The translations under genes were made by a program, and so were the position numbers. A stretch of DNA of 64,000 nucleotides. Source: Spinacia oleracea (taxonomy: Eukaryota > Streptophyta > Magnoliopsida > Caryophyllales > Amaranthaceae). The notes under the pieces were generated by a model. It was not told the origin of the DNA. It saw only the letters and a program-made list of their open reading frames with translations, and did no database searches. The stretch lies in NCBI RefSeq assembly GCF_020520425.1, contig NC_079491.1:3100001-3164000 (forward strand). The letters are read 5' to 3'. Shown one piece after another: positions 1-11,849 of the stretch; the stretch's first letter is position 1, and every line of letters begins with the position of its first letter.

Positions 1-31
1 AATAAAATAATTAATTAGGAGGGAGTAATTA

Positions 32-2627
32 CTAACCAAGTCCAGCAGCCTCCTTTCCTTTCATAATGCGAAGTCGTTTGCATGAACCCACAAACATCCT
101 GGTTAATTAATAATAATTTAAACATAATTAAATTATAATCAATAGTATTACTTAAATTAATTAATCTCAACCCTAGCAATATAATGTTAATTACTCAATT
201 AAGTAATTAAGGATTAATTATGATAATTAAAGAACTTACTCCCATGGGACATCACCAACGAGCATCCAATCTCCATCCTTGTCTTCATACGTTGGAACGT
301 AATCAGAATCATTAAGGAGATCCATCAGCTTGCTCTCATTCATGAAATCAATCATACCTTGAGCTCCATAGTTTCCTAAATTAATTAATAAAAACTTTGT
401 GAATTACTGATAAAGTATAAATTAAACTAATCTTATGACTTTGACCATCAGCTTAAACTTTTGATCGAGTTGGTCCTTTTACATGGTATCAGAGCTAGTA
501 TGAACGAAAGTCACGGGTTCAATTCTCATCTAGAGCTTTGACTAGACCTGACCAACTATAGCCCGACCCGGCTCGGCCAGAAAAAATACGGGTTTGGGTA
601 GCCTAAAATATGCATTTTATACCAAAATCCGAGCCCATCCCAAGAAGCCCGTTTCGGCCCGTAAAGCTCGCACCAAATAAATGGGTTTGGGCATGACTTT
701 TTGTGTTAAAGCCCGACTCGTCCCGAATTTTAATCACCTCTAGCTTTGACCATCAGCTTAAACTTTTGGTGGAAATCTGTCATTTGTCATGGTATCAGAG
801 CTAACGTGACACGAAAGTCACGGGTTCAATCTCATCTACATACCCCTCCTTTCAAAGTGAAAGCGCGTAAAAGTTTGTGAATTTAATATTACAGTATTAT
901 ATACTTCCTCTGTTCTTTTTAGTTAAAACAAATGAATATTATGATAAAATTTGGATTAATTTGTTACCTATGGTGAAAGAACTGAACATCTTGCCCAAAG
1001 CATCAGAGAGTTGTTGGTAACTGTTGTACATTTTCAAGTCCACCTTACGTAGGTAAGGTGCACCATCCATGCTAACCTTCACGAGGGCCCCGCCGGTGCC
1101 GCCGTTCATCGGCTTCTCAGTCTCGGAATCTGGTCCGCCGGTGGTCTTTTGGACAGCCAGCATGTTCTTTCTGTATGCTCGCACTGGTGGCCATCCCACA
1201 ACTTGTGTCCTACATTATTATTATTATTATTAAATTTACGTTACAATACAATATAATCTAGCTAGATTATGTTATGTAATTACTCCGTATTTATTTTCTA
1301 ATGCGAAAAAAATTACAATATTAATTACGTGATTAATTTCAGGATTACAATGAGTAATTAACGAAGCTAGCTAGAGCTAACTTACGCATATGATACTGAT
1401 CACCTTAATTAGTTTTTCTTTAATCCTTAACATAAAAATGGAAAAATGAAAAAGAAATCATATGGAAATAATATTAATTTATTTTCTAGCACCAAACAGC
1501 CCTTTTGGTGGAGGATGATAAGGGAAATTTTGCTTCTTCCCTAGACCTTAATTTGGTGCATATAGTAATTTAATCATTCTTATTTTCTCGGTTCATTAAT
1601 ATCGATTTAATTAATATATACGTGAGTATATGATCAAATATCTCAATAAATCTAAGATCGATGCATGAATTCTACACATAATATCGCAATTCACATATAT
1701 AATTAATTAATATATACAAAGTACTCCGTATCATTTAAGGTCAATCTGTACATTTTTCCCTAATTAATTAATATATATCGACAGTTTGTGTTAAAAAAAA
1801 AAAATATCGCAATTCATATAAGTTTATCTCACTCTATCATTAACTTAAACCGAATACAATCATTTAAGGCATTTTCTCCTTAGAATAACACCACATGGCT
1901 ACCTCCTCGCGTATTTTTTCCAAAAGAGGAAATACTTTTTGTATAATAATTTTATCAATTAGTCGTAACTCGTAACCTATAGATCATCACCACGCCATAT
2001 ATGTTACTGTAACTCGATTTTATTTTATTTTAAACGTAATTTTTTTTGGTGCAAATAAGCTATAAATAAAATAGAGACATGGAATTTGACCTGAGAACTA
2101 CGCCAATTTTAACCACTACGCCAAGACTTTGTTGGTTATAACTCAGATTTTTTTTGAGTGATCAATATTCAATAACACTCATCTTGATCAATATATTTTT
2201 TTTGGGGGGGGGGGGGACAACAAGTAAATTATTAGTGCTGGTTTCCATTACCCATAATCATCATTGATAATTATTATATTCATAAAAAATTATTTAAAAA
2301 AAAAAATTTAAAAACTTACTTGGCAGGAGGCTTAACAGGATCAACAACAACTTTAGAAGAAATCTCATTAGCAGAAGAAACAGCATTAGCAGCAGATTTA
2401 TCAGTATTGTTCTTCATCAGATCCAAAGGAGTTGAAGTTGCAGATTGTTCCTTTTTTGTTGCAGAATTATTGTTGAGTTTCAATTCAACAGTTTCAGAAA
2501 ATCCTCTTTTATTTCCAACACCACTAATACTACTCTTAGTATCAGCCAATTTCTCACGAAGCCCGAGCCCAAGCCCGAGCCCGAGGTTCAGCTCTGTTTC
2601 CTCCATTTTCATCAGACCAACTTCCAT
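32..2627 (-). CDS. Aux/IAA auxin-response repressor, IAA7/14/16/17 type
   Basis: Four exons on the minus strand, 2627-2320, 1209-968, 375-240 and 98-32, join in frame at GT-AG sites to 250 aa. Residues 11-23 form an EAR (LxLxL) repression motif. GWPPV at 108-112 is the domain II degron read by TIR1/[16 protein letters not shown] begins at about 146 (domain III), and [16 protein letters not shown] at 213-228 is domain IV with the PB1 acidic motif. KR near residue 39 and KRLRIMK near the C-terminus look like nuclear signals. From family knowledge, it binds ARF factors in the nucleus, recruits TOPLESS and is degraded when auxin is present. [18 protein letters not shown] and the [13 protein letters not shown] stretch place it in the IAA7/14/16/17 clade. 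The EAR motif is stretched to [11 protein letters not shown]. The tail stops at GLG, shorter than Arabidopsis relatives. The start is the first ATG of the frame. The exact orthologue cannot be fixed without a tree. Confidence 0.93.
440..840. repeat. Duplicated retroelement-like unit with TGGTATCAGAGC motif
   Basis: Two similar units (about 440-534 and 743-840) share a CATCAGCTTAAACTTTTG phrase, TGGTATCAGAGC and a CACGGGTTCAA phrase. TGGTATCAGAGC is the complement of the 3' end of initiator Met tRNA, a common plant retroelement primer-binding site. A hAT element sits between the copies. The units lie in intron 2 of the Aux/IAA gene and have no coding capacity. The class (LTR remnant or SINE) is uncertain. 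Confidence 0.55.
543..742. mobile_element. hAT MITE (200 bp) with 8-bp duplication
   Basis: The element begins TAGACCTGACCA and ends TAATCACCTCTA (imperfect inverted ends). It is flanked on both sides by GCTTTGAC (535-542 and 743-750), an 8-bp target duplication typical of hAT. The interior is rich in GGCC/GCCCG words shared with the elements at 26946, 54022 and 61189. Confidence 0.85.
2038..2147 (-). mobile_element. Degenerate tRNA-derived SINE
   Basis: It starts with a T run and TTGGTGCAAATAAGC, and ends with AACCACTACGCCAAGAC followed by TTTGTTGG. The layout and words match the better preserved SINE at 8897-9027. The B-box region is decayed. It lies in intron 1 of the Aux/IAA gene. Confidence 0.5.
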
Positions 2628-2760
2628 ATTCTCTCAAATCTTTCTTTGATTAATAAATTTTGATGGGTTTTTTGTTTAGTTTAGTTTTGTTTTGTTTTGT
2701 TTTGTTTAGTTTACTCCCTTTTTTGTGAGGTCTCTCTCTATATTTATATGAAATGGATGT
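2628..2760 (-). promoter_or_regulatory. Core promoter and leader of the minus-strand Aux/IAA gene
   Basis: On the minus strand a TATAAATA box lies at 2748-2741, about 115 bases before the ATG, with a CT-rich flank and a TTTTG repeat in the leader. I see no TGTCTC auxin element in the nearest few hundred bases. Confidence 0.5.
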
Positions 2761-2949
2761 GTATAATAATACTCTGTTTCTCTCTCCTCTATAGTTGGGG
2801 TTGTATATGCTGTTTCCTGGTTGGTTCTTTTTATGAGAGTAATTTGATAATATTTGTATAAATATATAAATATAAATACTATATTATGATAATAGATTGT
2901 GGGGGAAGGGGATGATAATAATGCTCCTACAATTATTATACTACCAGTT

Positions 2950-2959
2950 TTGTAGGAGT

Positions 2960-2993
<34 letters not shown>
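2950..2993. repeat. Poly-T followed by poly-A tract
   Basis: A run of about 20 T is directly followed by about 14 A, a self-complementary homopolymer tract upstream of the Aux/IAA gene. Confidence 0.8.
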
Positions 2994-2994
<1 letters not shown>

Positions 2995-3060
2995 TAGTGT
3001 TACTTAGGATCGGGTGATATTCGGGTTACGAATTTGATTATCATACTGTGGTGTGTAATA

Positions 3061-3340
3061 CTCTCTCCATTCTATAATGTTCCTCACTTTTCCATTATGC
3101 GCGATCTCCAATGCACTACTTTGACCGTTAAAATAATTTTAATATCGTATTAGTAAAAATTATAAAAAATTGACATTTAGAAAATTTATATGGAAACGAA
3201 TTCAATGATATCCACATTCCACAAGTTAACATTTATGCTCTTAATCATACTATTAATTTGCATGTGACAAAGTTTTTAAACTTTGAGCATATGAATAGTA
3301 AACATGAGGAACATTACGTAAAATGTTATAATAGACTACT
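3061..3340. mobile_element. Degenerate Stowaway-like MITE
   Basis: The left end reads CTCTCTCCATTCTATAATG after TA. The right side carries the decayed inverted copy (GAGGAACATTACG, TTATAATAG). The ends are too worn to fix the right border. Confidence 0.5.
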
Positions 3341-3466
3341 TAATTTGATGTTTCAAGTTTACATATTTATGTGCAAAAAAGAGAACATCTCATGGTTGGC
3401 TAAGATGGTAATTGTTAATTAGACATCTACTTTGCATGTGACAGGTTCCATATCCGAATCCTATTA

Positions 3467-3720
3467 CTTCCTCAGTTCCGGAAATATCGCACCATAGTTG
3501 ACTTTTACTCCTCTAACCATTACTTTGACCCTTATTATCTCAAATTGTATGCAAGTAAAAATTATAAAAAATTAATATTTAGAAAATATATATCGATACG
3601 AATCTAACATGACTCCACGTGACTTAAATTTCATTACGTACGAATCACAAAAAATGGCCAAAGTCGTAGTGTGAATAGTGTAAAAAAACAAATGGTGCGA
3701 TATTTTCGGAACAGATGAAG
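3467..3720. mobile_element. Stowaway MITE
   Basis: Inverted ends CTTCCTCAGTTCCGGAAATA and TATTTTCGGAACAGATGAAG are flanked by TA on both sides. It belongs to the same subfamily as 17210-17460, sharing the AATATCGCACCA words. Confidence 0.85.
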
Positions 3721-4336
3721 TATAAGATTGTTGTTACATATGCTTTTTAATATACTTCATTATTTTATAAGAATTTATGGATTATATTGTTTTGAAATGT
3801 TACTTATTATTACAGTTTTAACTTATAAGTGTCACAAAAAAAATAATTAAATTGAGAATGTAACAGGAAGCTGTGGGAAAAAGGGAAAGGGTGAGGGTTT
3901 TGGGCCATGTGGGCAATAAATAGCCTGATTGGTGCATTGTCTGCTATTACAAATATTCTACATTTTTTTAATTCAATAACTTAAAAAGATTCAACTCCAT
4001 AGAATTATTAATTCTTCAACTTTTCCACTGAAATGAAAAAGTTTCATTTATCTAATTAATTATTTATGTTTAGAGTTTTGACTCTTACTTTGATGGTTTA
4101 TGTATAAATTAGTGATGTAACCTTTAAATTTATACATCAATTTGACTTTGACTTATGAGAGGTTCTCTTTAATCTTCCAATTAGGCAATAAGGTTTAATT
4201 AATTTTCAACCAGCTTTTAATAAATTTTAACCATGTCTAATAAGTTACAATTAAGTTCAATAAGCTTATTCTAATAAATTTACTCTCTTATAATCAGGTC
4301 TGATTAGATCGAAAAAATTTCAGTTAAGGTCTTATC

Positions 4337-4752
4337 CACTATAATAATTTGTATCTATGACAACCTAATAACAACGGGTCAAAAATCATGTCGCAAAAGT
4401 CTTTTGCGATGGGTAACATCCAAACAAAAACGGGAACAACCGTCGCAAATGTCTTTTACGGTTAACAACGGCCCTCTTTTATGACGTGTTCTCGACAAAA
4501 AGTCATGTCATTAATCAACAATTACTGGCCTTTAGCGACGGAATTTTCCGTCATTAATGGTACAATTTTGGCTTTTGCGACGGATAACAACCAAACAAAG
4601 ACGGGAACAACCGTCGCAAATGTCTTTTCCGAGGGGTTAACAACGGCCCCCTTTTATGACGAGTTCACGACAAAAAATCCTGTCATTAATCAACGATTAT
4701 TGGCCTTTAGCGACGAGATTTCTCGTCATTAATGGTACAATTTATTATAGTG
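4337..4752. mobile_element. Non-autonomous CACTA element (416 bp)
   Basis: It begins CACTATAATAATTTG and ends CAATTTATTATAGTG, with the 3-bp duplication ATC on both sides (4334-4336, 4753-4755). The interior consists of two diverged repeats built on GACGGGAACAACCGTCGCAA. The open frame inside (4481-4732) is only repeat sequence. Confidence 0.88.
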
Positions 4753-5324
4753 ATCAGATCAATCAGATATAATCAGGGTTAATAAAGTAAAGAGAATGGA
4801 GCATAATATTAGCTTTAATAATAAAACAATGCAATAATAAATTTTGCCAAAACTAAAAAGAGTTGGATAATAATACTTCTAACATATTAAGTGGAAACGA
4901 TATCTACGTGGCATTGGTTACCATATTAGGAGGCTAGTGCCATTTTAGAGGGTGCATAAAGAGTTAGACTTTGGGATATGGAATTTCTTTTATAATCCTC
5001 GTACAAAGTTCATTGTCATTCACGGGATTAACAATTCTACCTTGGGATGAATTTTCCATTCTTTAACACGTAATTAGTAATTCTAATTTTATCACTTTTC
5101 ATGTATATTTCCTTTCCAAATTACATTATTCGAGTATAATAAATTAATTGATGTGTGTATAAATTATACAATATGGTTTAATTTCATGGGATTTGCGATT
5201 GAGTGCTTCTAAGCCTTACAATAACCAACTCGATCCTCTTGGCTTCTAGAAATATACTTTGCATTTTTCATAGCTTGATTACGTAAGTGCATGCATTCGA
5301 TATAATTTCCACTTTATACAAGTA

Positions 5325-5886
5325 CTACATCCGTTTCGAAATGATCTTTACACTTTTCGTTTTAGTCCGTTTTATAATATTTTTTATATTTTATTTTATT
5401 CTATTTTTTGACATGAAAATTTATTATCTTACTCTTCTTACCCCACAATATTTACTTTCTCTGTTTCACAAAAATTGCAACACTTTGAATATCACGTTTG
5501 CCAAAATACAAATTTGACCATAATTATCTCTAATTATCGTTGTCAAAAAAAATCTTAAAATTTAATATTATGAAAGTAAATAATGAAATTAATTCAACAA
5601 TATTTTACTTGATAACATTTGCTTTGAATAAATTAGTAAAAATATATAGTCAAAGTTGGTGTATGAATAGTAGCAAAATTAAAAGTGTTGCAATATTTAT
5701 GAAACGGAGGAAGTACAATTTTTCACTCACTTTCTCTTACTTAATTCATTTTTTCTTACACCCAACCACCTTTTTACATATTTATCTTACTTTATCTATA
5801 TTCTATTATATTCAACCAACATTTCTATTGTTGTCTTAATCTTTGTGCAAATAGTAACTGCAAACATCTTTATGAAACAGAGGTAG
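5325..5886. mobile_element. Stowaway MITE interrupted by a second Stowaway
   Basis: Outer ends CTACATCCGTTTCGAAATGA and TATGAAACAGAGGTAG are flanked by TA. The host element is about 300 bp once the inner insertion (5455-5713) and its duplicated TA are removed. Confidence 0.75.
5455..5713. mobile_element. Stowaway MITE nested in another
   Basis: Ends CTTTCTCTGTTTCACAAAAA and TTTATGAAACGGAGGAAG have TA duplications at 5453-5454 and 5714-5715. It is nested inside 5325-5886, so it is the younger insertion. Confidence 0.8.
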
Positions 5887-6027
5887 TACGTACGTATTAA
5901 ATTTGAAAAGTAATCTACCACCTTATTCTTATTGCTTATTAGATCATATCATATCAGACCAGAAAAAACAAAAAGCACTCACATGAAGCAACCAAATCAG
6001 ACCAGATCAGATCAGACCAGGACATAT

Positions 6028-6300
6028 CACTACAAAAAAGTTGTACCATTAACGTCGGAAAATCCAGTCGCTAAAAGTTAATAATCGTTGATTAATGACG
6101 GGATTTCCTGTCGCAAACCTGTCATAACAGGGGGGCCATCGTTAATGGAAAATCTCGTCGTTAACCCGCCGTAAAAGACATTTGCGGCGGTTGTTCCCGT
6201 CTTTGTTTGGTTGTTAGCCCCGTCGCAAAAAAAAATTTGCGTCGGGGGGATTTTTGACCCGTCGTAATTAGGTTGTCGTTAAAGATACAAATTCTTATAA
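6028..6300. mobile_element. CACTA element with a decayed right end
   Basis: It begins CACTACAAAAAAGTTG. The interior is the reverse-orientation relative of the element at 4337-4752 (GTACCATTAACG, GACGGGATTTCCTGTCGCAA, CGGTTGTTCCCGTC). No clean CACTA right terminus is visible, so the right border is approximate. Confidence 0.7.
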
Positions 6301-6755
6301 TTATAACGTATCAGGCTAGAAACTAGATAAATCAGATCAAACCAGCTGAAACAATGCCTAAGATCGACGGGGTAGTGTTTGACAAAATATCCTCAAGATA
6401 ATACTTTTTGATTTAAAAACTTATAACTATGTGAATATAGTTGAGATGGAACACAATTAGTAATTAATACTCCGTACAATAAATATAGCTAGGATTCGTC
6501 ATTTGTATACCACATACAAAAATGTCATGTAATGTTCAAATAATTCTAATTTTGCTATCAATAATATAGCTTTAATTGTGTGACCTCGATTCATCGAGCT
6601 AAAATGATTTAATAGATTAGGTTAGATTTGGATTAGATGGGACATGATGTGGGATAGATCATAGAAACTCCAAATTACTTAATTGGTACTTGTAGTACGT
6701 TTAGGACGTGGAAGATGAAGTATCTCACAATGTTATATTAGCTCTAAATTACTAA

Positions 6756-7405
6756 GAACATCAATTGTAAGCTTACTCTTAATTTGTCCCCTTTTAGTAT
6801 CTCTCCTTGTACACCTCATCACTCCCTCTTAACAAGAGTTAATTACCAAAAACACCAAGAAATAGACTATCTCTTAAACACTACCTCTTATATAGTTTTT
6901 TAATATTTTTAATTTTATTTTTAATATTTTTAATTTTATTTTTATTATAAAATGCAACCAAAATACATCAAATTCTTCCACCTCACCCCACTCTTATTTT
7001 TAAGAGCTACCTCTTATTTAGAGGAAGTCACAATCAACCTCTAAATAAGAGGTAGTTAAGAGTTAGCTCTTACTTCCTCCGTCTTTTAATACTCGCAACG
7101 TTTGTTAGTTTCACGCATGCCGATGCACAACTTGGATTATTTATATCTTAAGTTCTCTTTATGCAAAAATTATAAAAAGTTGATATTTTGAAAATACACA
7201 TTGAGACGAATCTAACAAGATCCCACATGACTATGTTTTATCTTATATAAAAAACACTACGAATAGTCAAAGTAGATTATATGAATAGTGGCAAAAGTTC
7301 AAACGTTGCAAGTATTAAAAGACGGAGGAAGTATTTTTTAAGAGATAACTCTTAAATTTTCTCTCTCTTTAAGAATGGGCTAAGAGTAAGCCACAATTGA
7401 TGCTC
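6756..7405. mobile_element. PIF/Harbinger (Tourist-like) MITE
   Basis: Ends GAACATCAATTGTAAGCTTA and AGTAAGCCACAATTGATGCTC are inverted copies flanked by TAA on both sides (6753-6755, 7406-7408), as in Tourist elements. A Stowaway is inserted at 7073-7331. Confidence 0.8.
7073..7331. mobile_element. Stowaway MITE nested in the Tourist-like element
   Basis: Ends CTTCCTCCGTCTTTTAATAC and GTATTAAAAGACGGAGGAAG are near-perfect inverted copies with TA duplications. Confidence 0.9.
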
Positions 7406-7907
7406 TAAAAACATGCACCTTTATATATGTAATGCCTTGTAAATAGTTTATTAATTATCCGATAGCGACCCATCGTCTCATCATGTAAATAATTGTGATT
7501 TAAACTACTCACTCAACTCTAAATACTTCGTTCGTATGTGATTTTTTCGCTTTTAGAAGTCCAATTTTGATTGAGGCCTGCTAACTGTGCACTCGGGTGT
7601 ATAAATTGTATATTTATTTGTTACACATTATTTTTAATGTTAGAATATGACTTGAATCGGTCAAGTCTTTGGGCTGATTTTCTGGGCTTTTTCACATTTG
7701 TTTAGAGATTACGGAGTACTATATTATAAACTCTCTAAGTCATAACCTAGTTGTACTCTGTAATTTGTACTCTTCACGACCAATAAAATATCATATACTC
7801 TGCCTGTGGACGTAGCTAACACATTGTTAGTGAACCACGTTAAATCTATGTGTTCTTTATTTACGTTATTTATAATCTTTTTCTTGATTTCATTATAACG
7901 CTTATGT

Positions 7908-8279
7908 TCTGTTTGGTTTAGCGTAAAACGTTTTTGGTGAAAAATGATTTTCCATTGAAAACTTTTTTCAAGGAAAAAACACAATTTCAACTAGCTTTCC
8001 ATTATTTGGCTTCTTAAAAGAAAATTAATAGAAAAAGAAAAATGGGAGAATATAGGTGAAGATTGATGGAAAAAAGGAAGATTATATGGTTAGGAGGACA
8101 AATGGAAATAAAGTGATTTCCCTTCCTTCAAATGTAAAATGTAAAATGTTTTTCCACCTTTGAGGTAACTATGGAATATTATTTTCCCTCTCTTCGCAAA
8201 CCAAACAACATAAAATCATTGAAAAGGGGAAAAATAATTTTCCATGAAAACGTTTGTACAACTTACCAAACAAACCCCT
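7908..8279. repeat. Possible hAT-like MITE
   Basis: The left part reads TTCTGTTTGGTTTAGCG. The right part ends CTTACCAAACAAACCCCTG, whose complement begins CAGGGGTTTG, a hAT-like end. Partial internal inverted words surround GGAAAATCATT. No target duplication was found. Confidence 0.4.
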
Positions 8280-8896
8280 GACATTTCACCTTTTCACGTT
8301 TGTTTTACTAAATTGCTCTTAGATATTCCTGAGAAAGGATTAGTACTATACTCGTATTAGTTTAAGGAATAAATTACTAGCTAGTGTAACGTACATAGTG
8401 ATGGAAATGGAATACATACAAAGGCATATATTTCCTCTATTCTTTTTTAAATGACACAATTATATAGGCACGTTTGTCAATGCACGATTTTAAACATTAA
8501 TATCTTCTATTAGAGATAATTTATTTTTATAAAAAGTTGATATTTAAAAAATATTTATTGAGACGAATCTAATAAAATCCCACACGACTATATTTTTTCT
8601 TATGTACAAATCACAAAAGGAAGTATAAACCAAGATGAATAATGAATAATAGTATATGAGCATCACATCATTATAATGATAAATATTTTTGGAGGAATGA
8701 TTTATAATGATAAATTTAACATGCGTATAAAGGATTTAATTATTTAGTCCTATGGACATTTACCAGCATGCATGGCTACTCACCTAAAGTTCTTCAATTC
8801 ATTGACTAACTATTACTCCGTACGTACATATACTCAATCTATAATTGTGAAGAGATTAATCATAAAATTCCCCCCTCTTTTAACTGGTAATTAATT

Positions 8897-9027
8897 TTTT
8901 TTTTTTTTTTTTGGTGCGAATGAGCCACAAGGGCAATATAAATTACAAATGGGGGCGGGGGGATTCGAACCTGAGACCTATTGTACACAGGCCCTCAGTC
9001 TTAATCACTAGGCCAAGACATCATTGG
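8897..9027 (-). mobile_element. tRNA-derived SINE
   Basis: Read on the minus strand it has an A-box-like CTTGGCCTAGTGATTAAG, a B-box GGTTCGAATCC and a terminal poly-A (T run on the plus strand). An 18-bp duplication TTTAACTGGTAATTAATT flanks it (8879-8896, 9028-9045), the mark of LINE-driven retroposition. Not a functional tRNA. Confidence 0.88.
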
Positions 9028-9278
9028 TTTAACTGGTAATTAATTGATTGTATTACTAAATCATGATAATTGATAAACATTGTGGTTTCTTATAATCATG
9101 TTAATTAGCTGCTTTAATTACATGCTAATTCTATTTTGTTCAAGGGTAGTTTCAAAATGTAATCTTCTCTTTATACACATGCTACTTAAAATGCAATAGA
9201 AAATTGTAGAATTGATTGGTCTTCTTAAATTACTAAAAGTTTAAGGTTTTAATTAGCTTGTTTAATGTACCATGTACG

Positions 9279-9516
9279 CACTACAAAATAATCATTTTAT
9301 AGAGACGAGTAATTTCGTTTCTATATAGTCCAAATCCATCTCAAAATGATGCTTAGAGTCGGATTTGAGACGGAAATATGGCGTCTCTATATACAATTCC
9401 ATCTCAATTTTAATTTTAGAGACGAAATTTTAGTATCCATCTCAAGTTTGAGACGTTTATTGTATATTTGTATCCGTCTCATAATCCATCACTAATTGAT
9501 GCATAATTTTGTTGTG
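9279..9516. mobile_element. Short CACTA MITE (238 bp)
   Basis: It begins CACTACAAAATAATC and ends ATAATTTTGTTGTG, with ACG duplicated on both sides. The interior holds alternating GAGACG/CGTCTC words. Its flanks (about 9250-9278 and 9573-9606) also carry a diverged direct copy of TTAATTAGCTTG...AATGTACCATGTACG. Confidence 0.8.
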
Positions 9517-9899
9517 ACGATCTATCGAGATAGTAATTTTATATTTTATATTTTATAATTTTATAGTTTATGGCCTTAATTAGCTTGTGTAATGTACCAT
9601 GTACGATCTACCTTTTGTTTGCTTCATTTAACTTTTCAAGGTTTCCAAGACACGTTAAAACGTAAATATCTCCAATTCTATAAAAAGGTAAAAATTCAAA
9701 AACATATACATCGAACCGTATCTAACAAGACCCTACCTGACTATTATTTGTTACAGGAGTACATACTAAATAAGATGTGTGTGTATCTTTCTCATATTTG
9801 TGAAGATGTTATAGGGAGCATGATAGTGGCACGCATATCGCCCCTTCGTTTTTTAAATAATTGTTGTTTTAGGAGTTATGCAACATTTAGCTAGTTTGA

Positions 9900-10600
9900 A
9901 AAAATAGATCATGATACATTCTTAACTTATATAAAAATAAATTGCAAACTACTTTCATAAAATAAATTTGTAAAAATATCATGGTACATTATTTAACGTA
10001 GATCATACGCCAAACCAACTTCCTCGCAACGGCCTTAATTCGTTACAATGTCTATAACCTAGCAAACCTAGCTAAGTCCATAGTCGTATTCATAGGGCAT
10101 GCATGCAAGGAGAAACATCATGTGAAGTATTTCATTTGATTAGGTCATCAATTAAGGGTAAAATTGTCTTTTAGTGAGTTCAACCAAGGAAATAACGAAA
10201 GTACAATGTCAATATTAGCTAACCGGTTCACATAAAATTGGCAATATGACATGGACCCAAAAGTAAAACAATAATAGATCAATGGAGTCACAATTTACAA
10301 CACCAAACTTTTGGTTTGTTTTTTCTTGTGTAAGTTTATAAAATATAATGACATATATGGGGAACTTCATTTTCATCCTTTTACACATCTATATTTCCCA
10401 AACCACTTAAACATAGAAAGAACATACCATGCTATGTGCCTTTCACTTATACCTTGCTATTGACTAACTAAGTTAATGCCAATTTAACTAGTCTAGTCTT
10501 TCAACATCATCTTAATTGGTGGGTCTTCTCAAGTAGTAATGCATGCACCAACATGCATGCATGATCCTATTTCCTATGGATTAGATTTCATGATACAATT
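9900..10600. other. Intergenic, nothing recognised
   Basis: AT-rich sequence with CATGCATGC palindromes near 10541-10563. No coding potential, element ends or RNA gene were seen. Confidence 0.5.
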
Positions 10601-10619
10601 CAATAAAGGGTCCATTTTT

Positions 10620-11720
10620 TATGGTTCGTGGTTGATAGAGAATATACGTATTATATGTATGTAATATAACAAGTCATTTTATATTTCTATCTATATGTAC
10701 ACTTTATCGGAGAATTTGGCTTGTGTATGCACGATTGGATTCCTCGACATGTATTTTCATCGACTAGGTCCTGATACATGGATATTGGAGAACATATAAT
10801 TAATTGATTTTGTACTTTTGTTCTTTCAATTCGAATTATCAATTTATATATATAGCATGGTCGGCCAAGTTTCAAACCCATGTAGATCGAGGTGTTGGGG
10901 AATTCGGTTTGCACCATCGGATTTCTGACATGTATTTCCAACGAACAAGGCCCAATCCAATGACTATCATCCAGGATAAAGCTAGCTAGGGTCAATCTTA
11001 AATGGTTTAATTTGTGGTTGATAGAGAATACATAGATTATATATAATATATAGGTCATATGAATATTTCTATCTATATACTTAACTGGAGAATTTGGCTC
11101 GTGTATGCACGATTGGATTCCTCGACATGTATTTTCAACGACTAGGTCCCAGTACATGGCCATAGGAGAAACATATATAATTAATTTTGTATACTTTTGT
11201 TCTTTCAACGCGCATATAATTAATAATCATTTATATATAGCAAGGTCGGCCAGGTTTCAAACCCATGTAGATCGAGGTGTTGGGGAATTCGGTAAGCACC
11301 ACGAGATTCCCATATTGTATTTTCAATAAACAAGGCTAAAGCTAGGGTCAATCTTAAATGGTCCGTGGTTGATAGAGAATGTACACATTATACAGAGTGT
11401 ATATATAATATAACAGGTCATTTATATTTCTAGTTGTATATTTATTGGGGAATTTGTCTCGTGTATGCACGCTTTGATCGATTCCTCGACATGTATTTTC
11501 CACGACTAGGTCCCTATACATAGCCATTGGAGTAACATGTAATTAATTTTGTACTTTTGTTCTTTCAATAATTCGCATTAATTATCAATTTATATATAGC
11601 ATGTTCGGCTAGGTTCCGGCCCTATATAGATCGAGGTGTTGGGGAATCCGGTATGCACCACCGGATTCCCGGCATGTATTTTCAACTAACCCGGCCCGGC
11701 CCAATGACCAGTACCCATCA
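10620..11720. repeat. Tandem array of three ~360-378 bp units
   Basis: The phrase GTATGCAC followed by a GGATTCCTCGACATG-type word recurs at 10725, 11103 and 11463 (spacings 378 and 360). GATCGAGGTGTTGGGGAAT words recur in step. Each unit contains a diverged half-unit about 180 bp on (GCACCATCGGATTTCTGACATG type), so it has a two-level structure. Open frames through it are repeat by-products. Confidence 0.85.
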
Positions 11721-11849
11721 ATTAGAAGTTTCTTCACCACCTCAAGTGGGAAAAGAAACAGATCGAGTCTCTAGTAAACCATTACGTACAAAAGGAGCTA
11801 AGGAAAAACAAGGGCAAATTATGAAATTAAAGTGAGATGTTGGGTAATG

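Noticed and set aside
2320..2663. Plus-strand frames of 109 and 72 codons
   Set aside because: They are antisense to exon 1 of the Aux/IAA gene, whose splicing and domains are certain.
4481..4732. 83-codon open frame
   Set aside because: It is inside a CACTA element made of internal repeats.
8897..9027. tRNA gene on the minus strand
   Set aside because: Same reasoning: a perfect 18-bp target duplication and A tail mark it as a SINE.
10687..11208. 173-codon minus-strand open frame
   Set aside because: It runs through two units of a tandem repeat and repeats its own sequence. No family features or promoter were seen.
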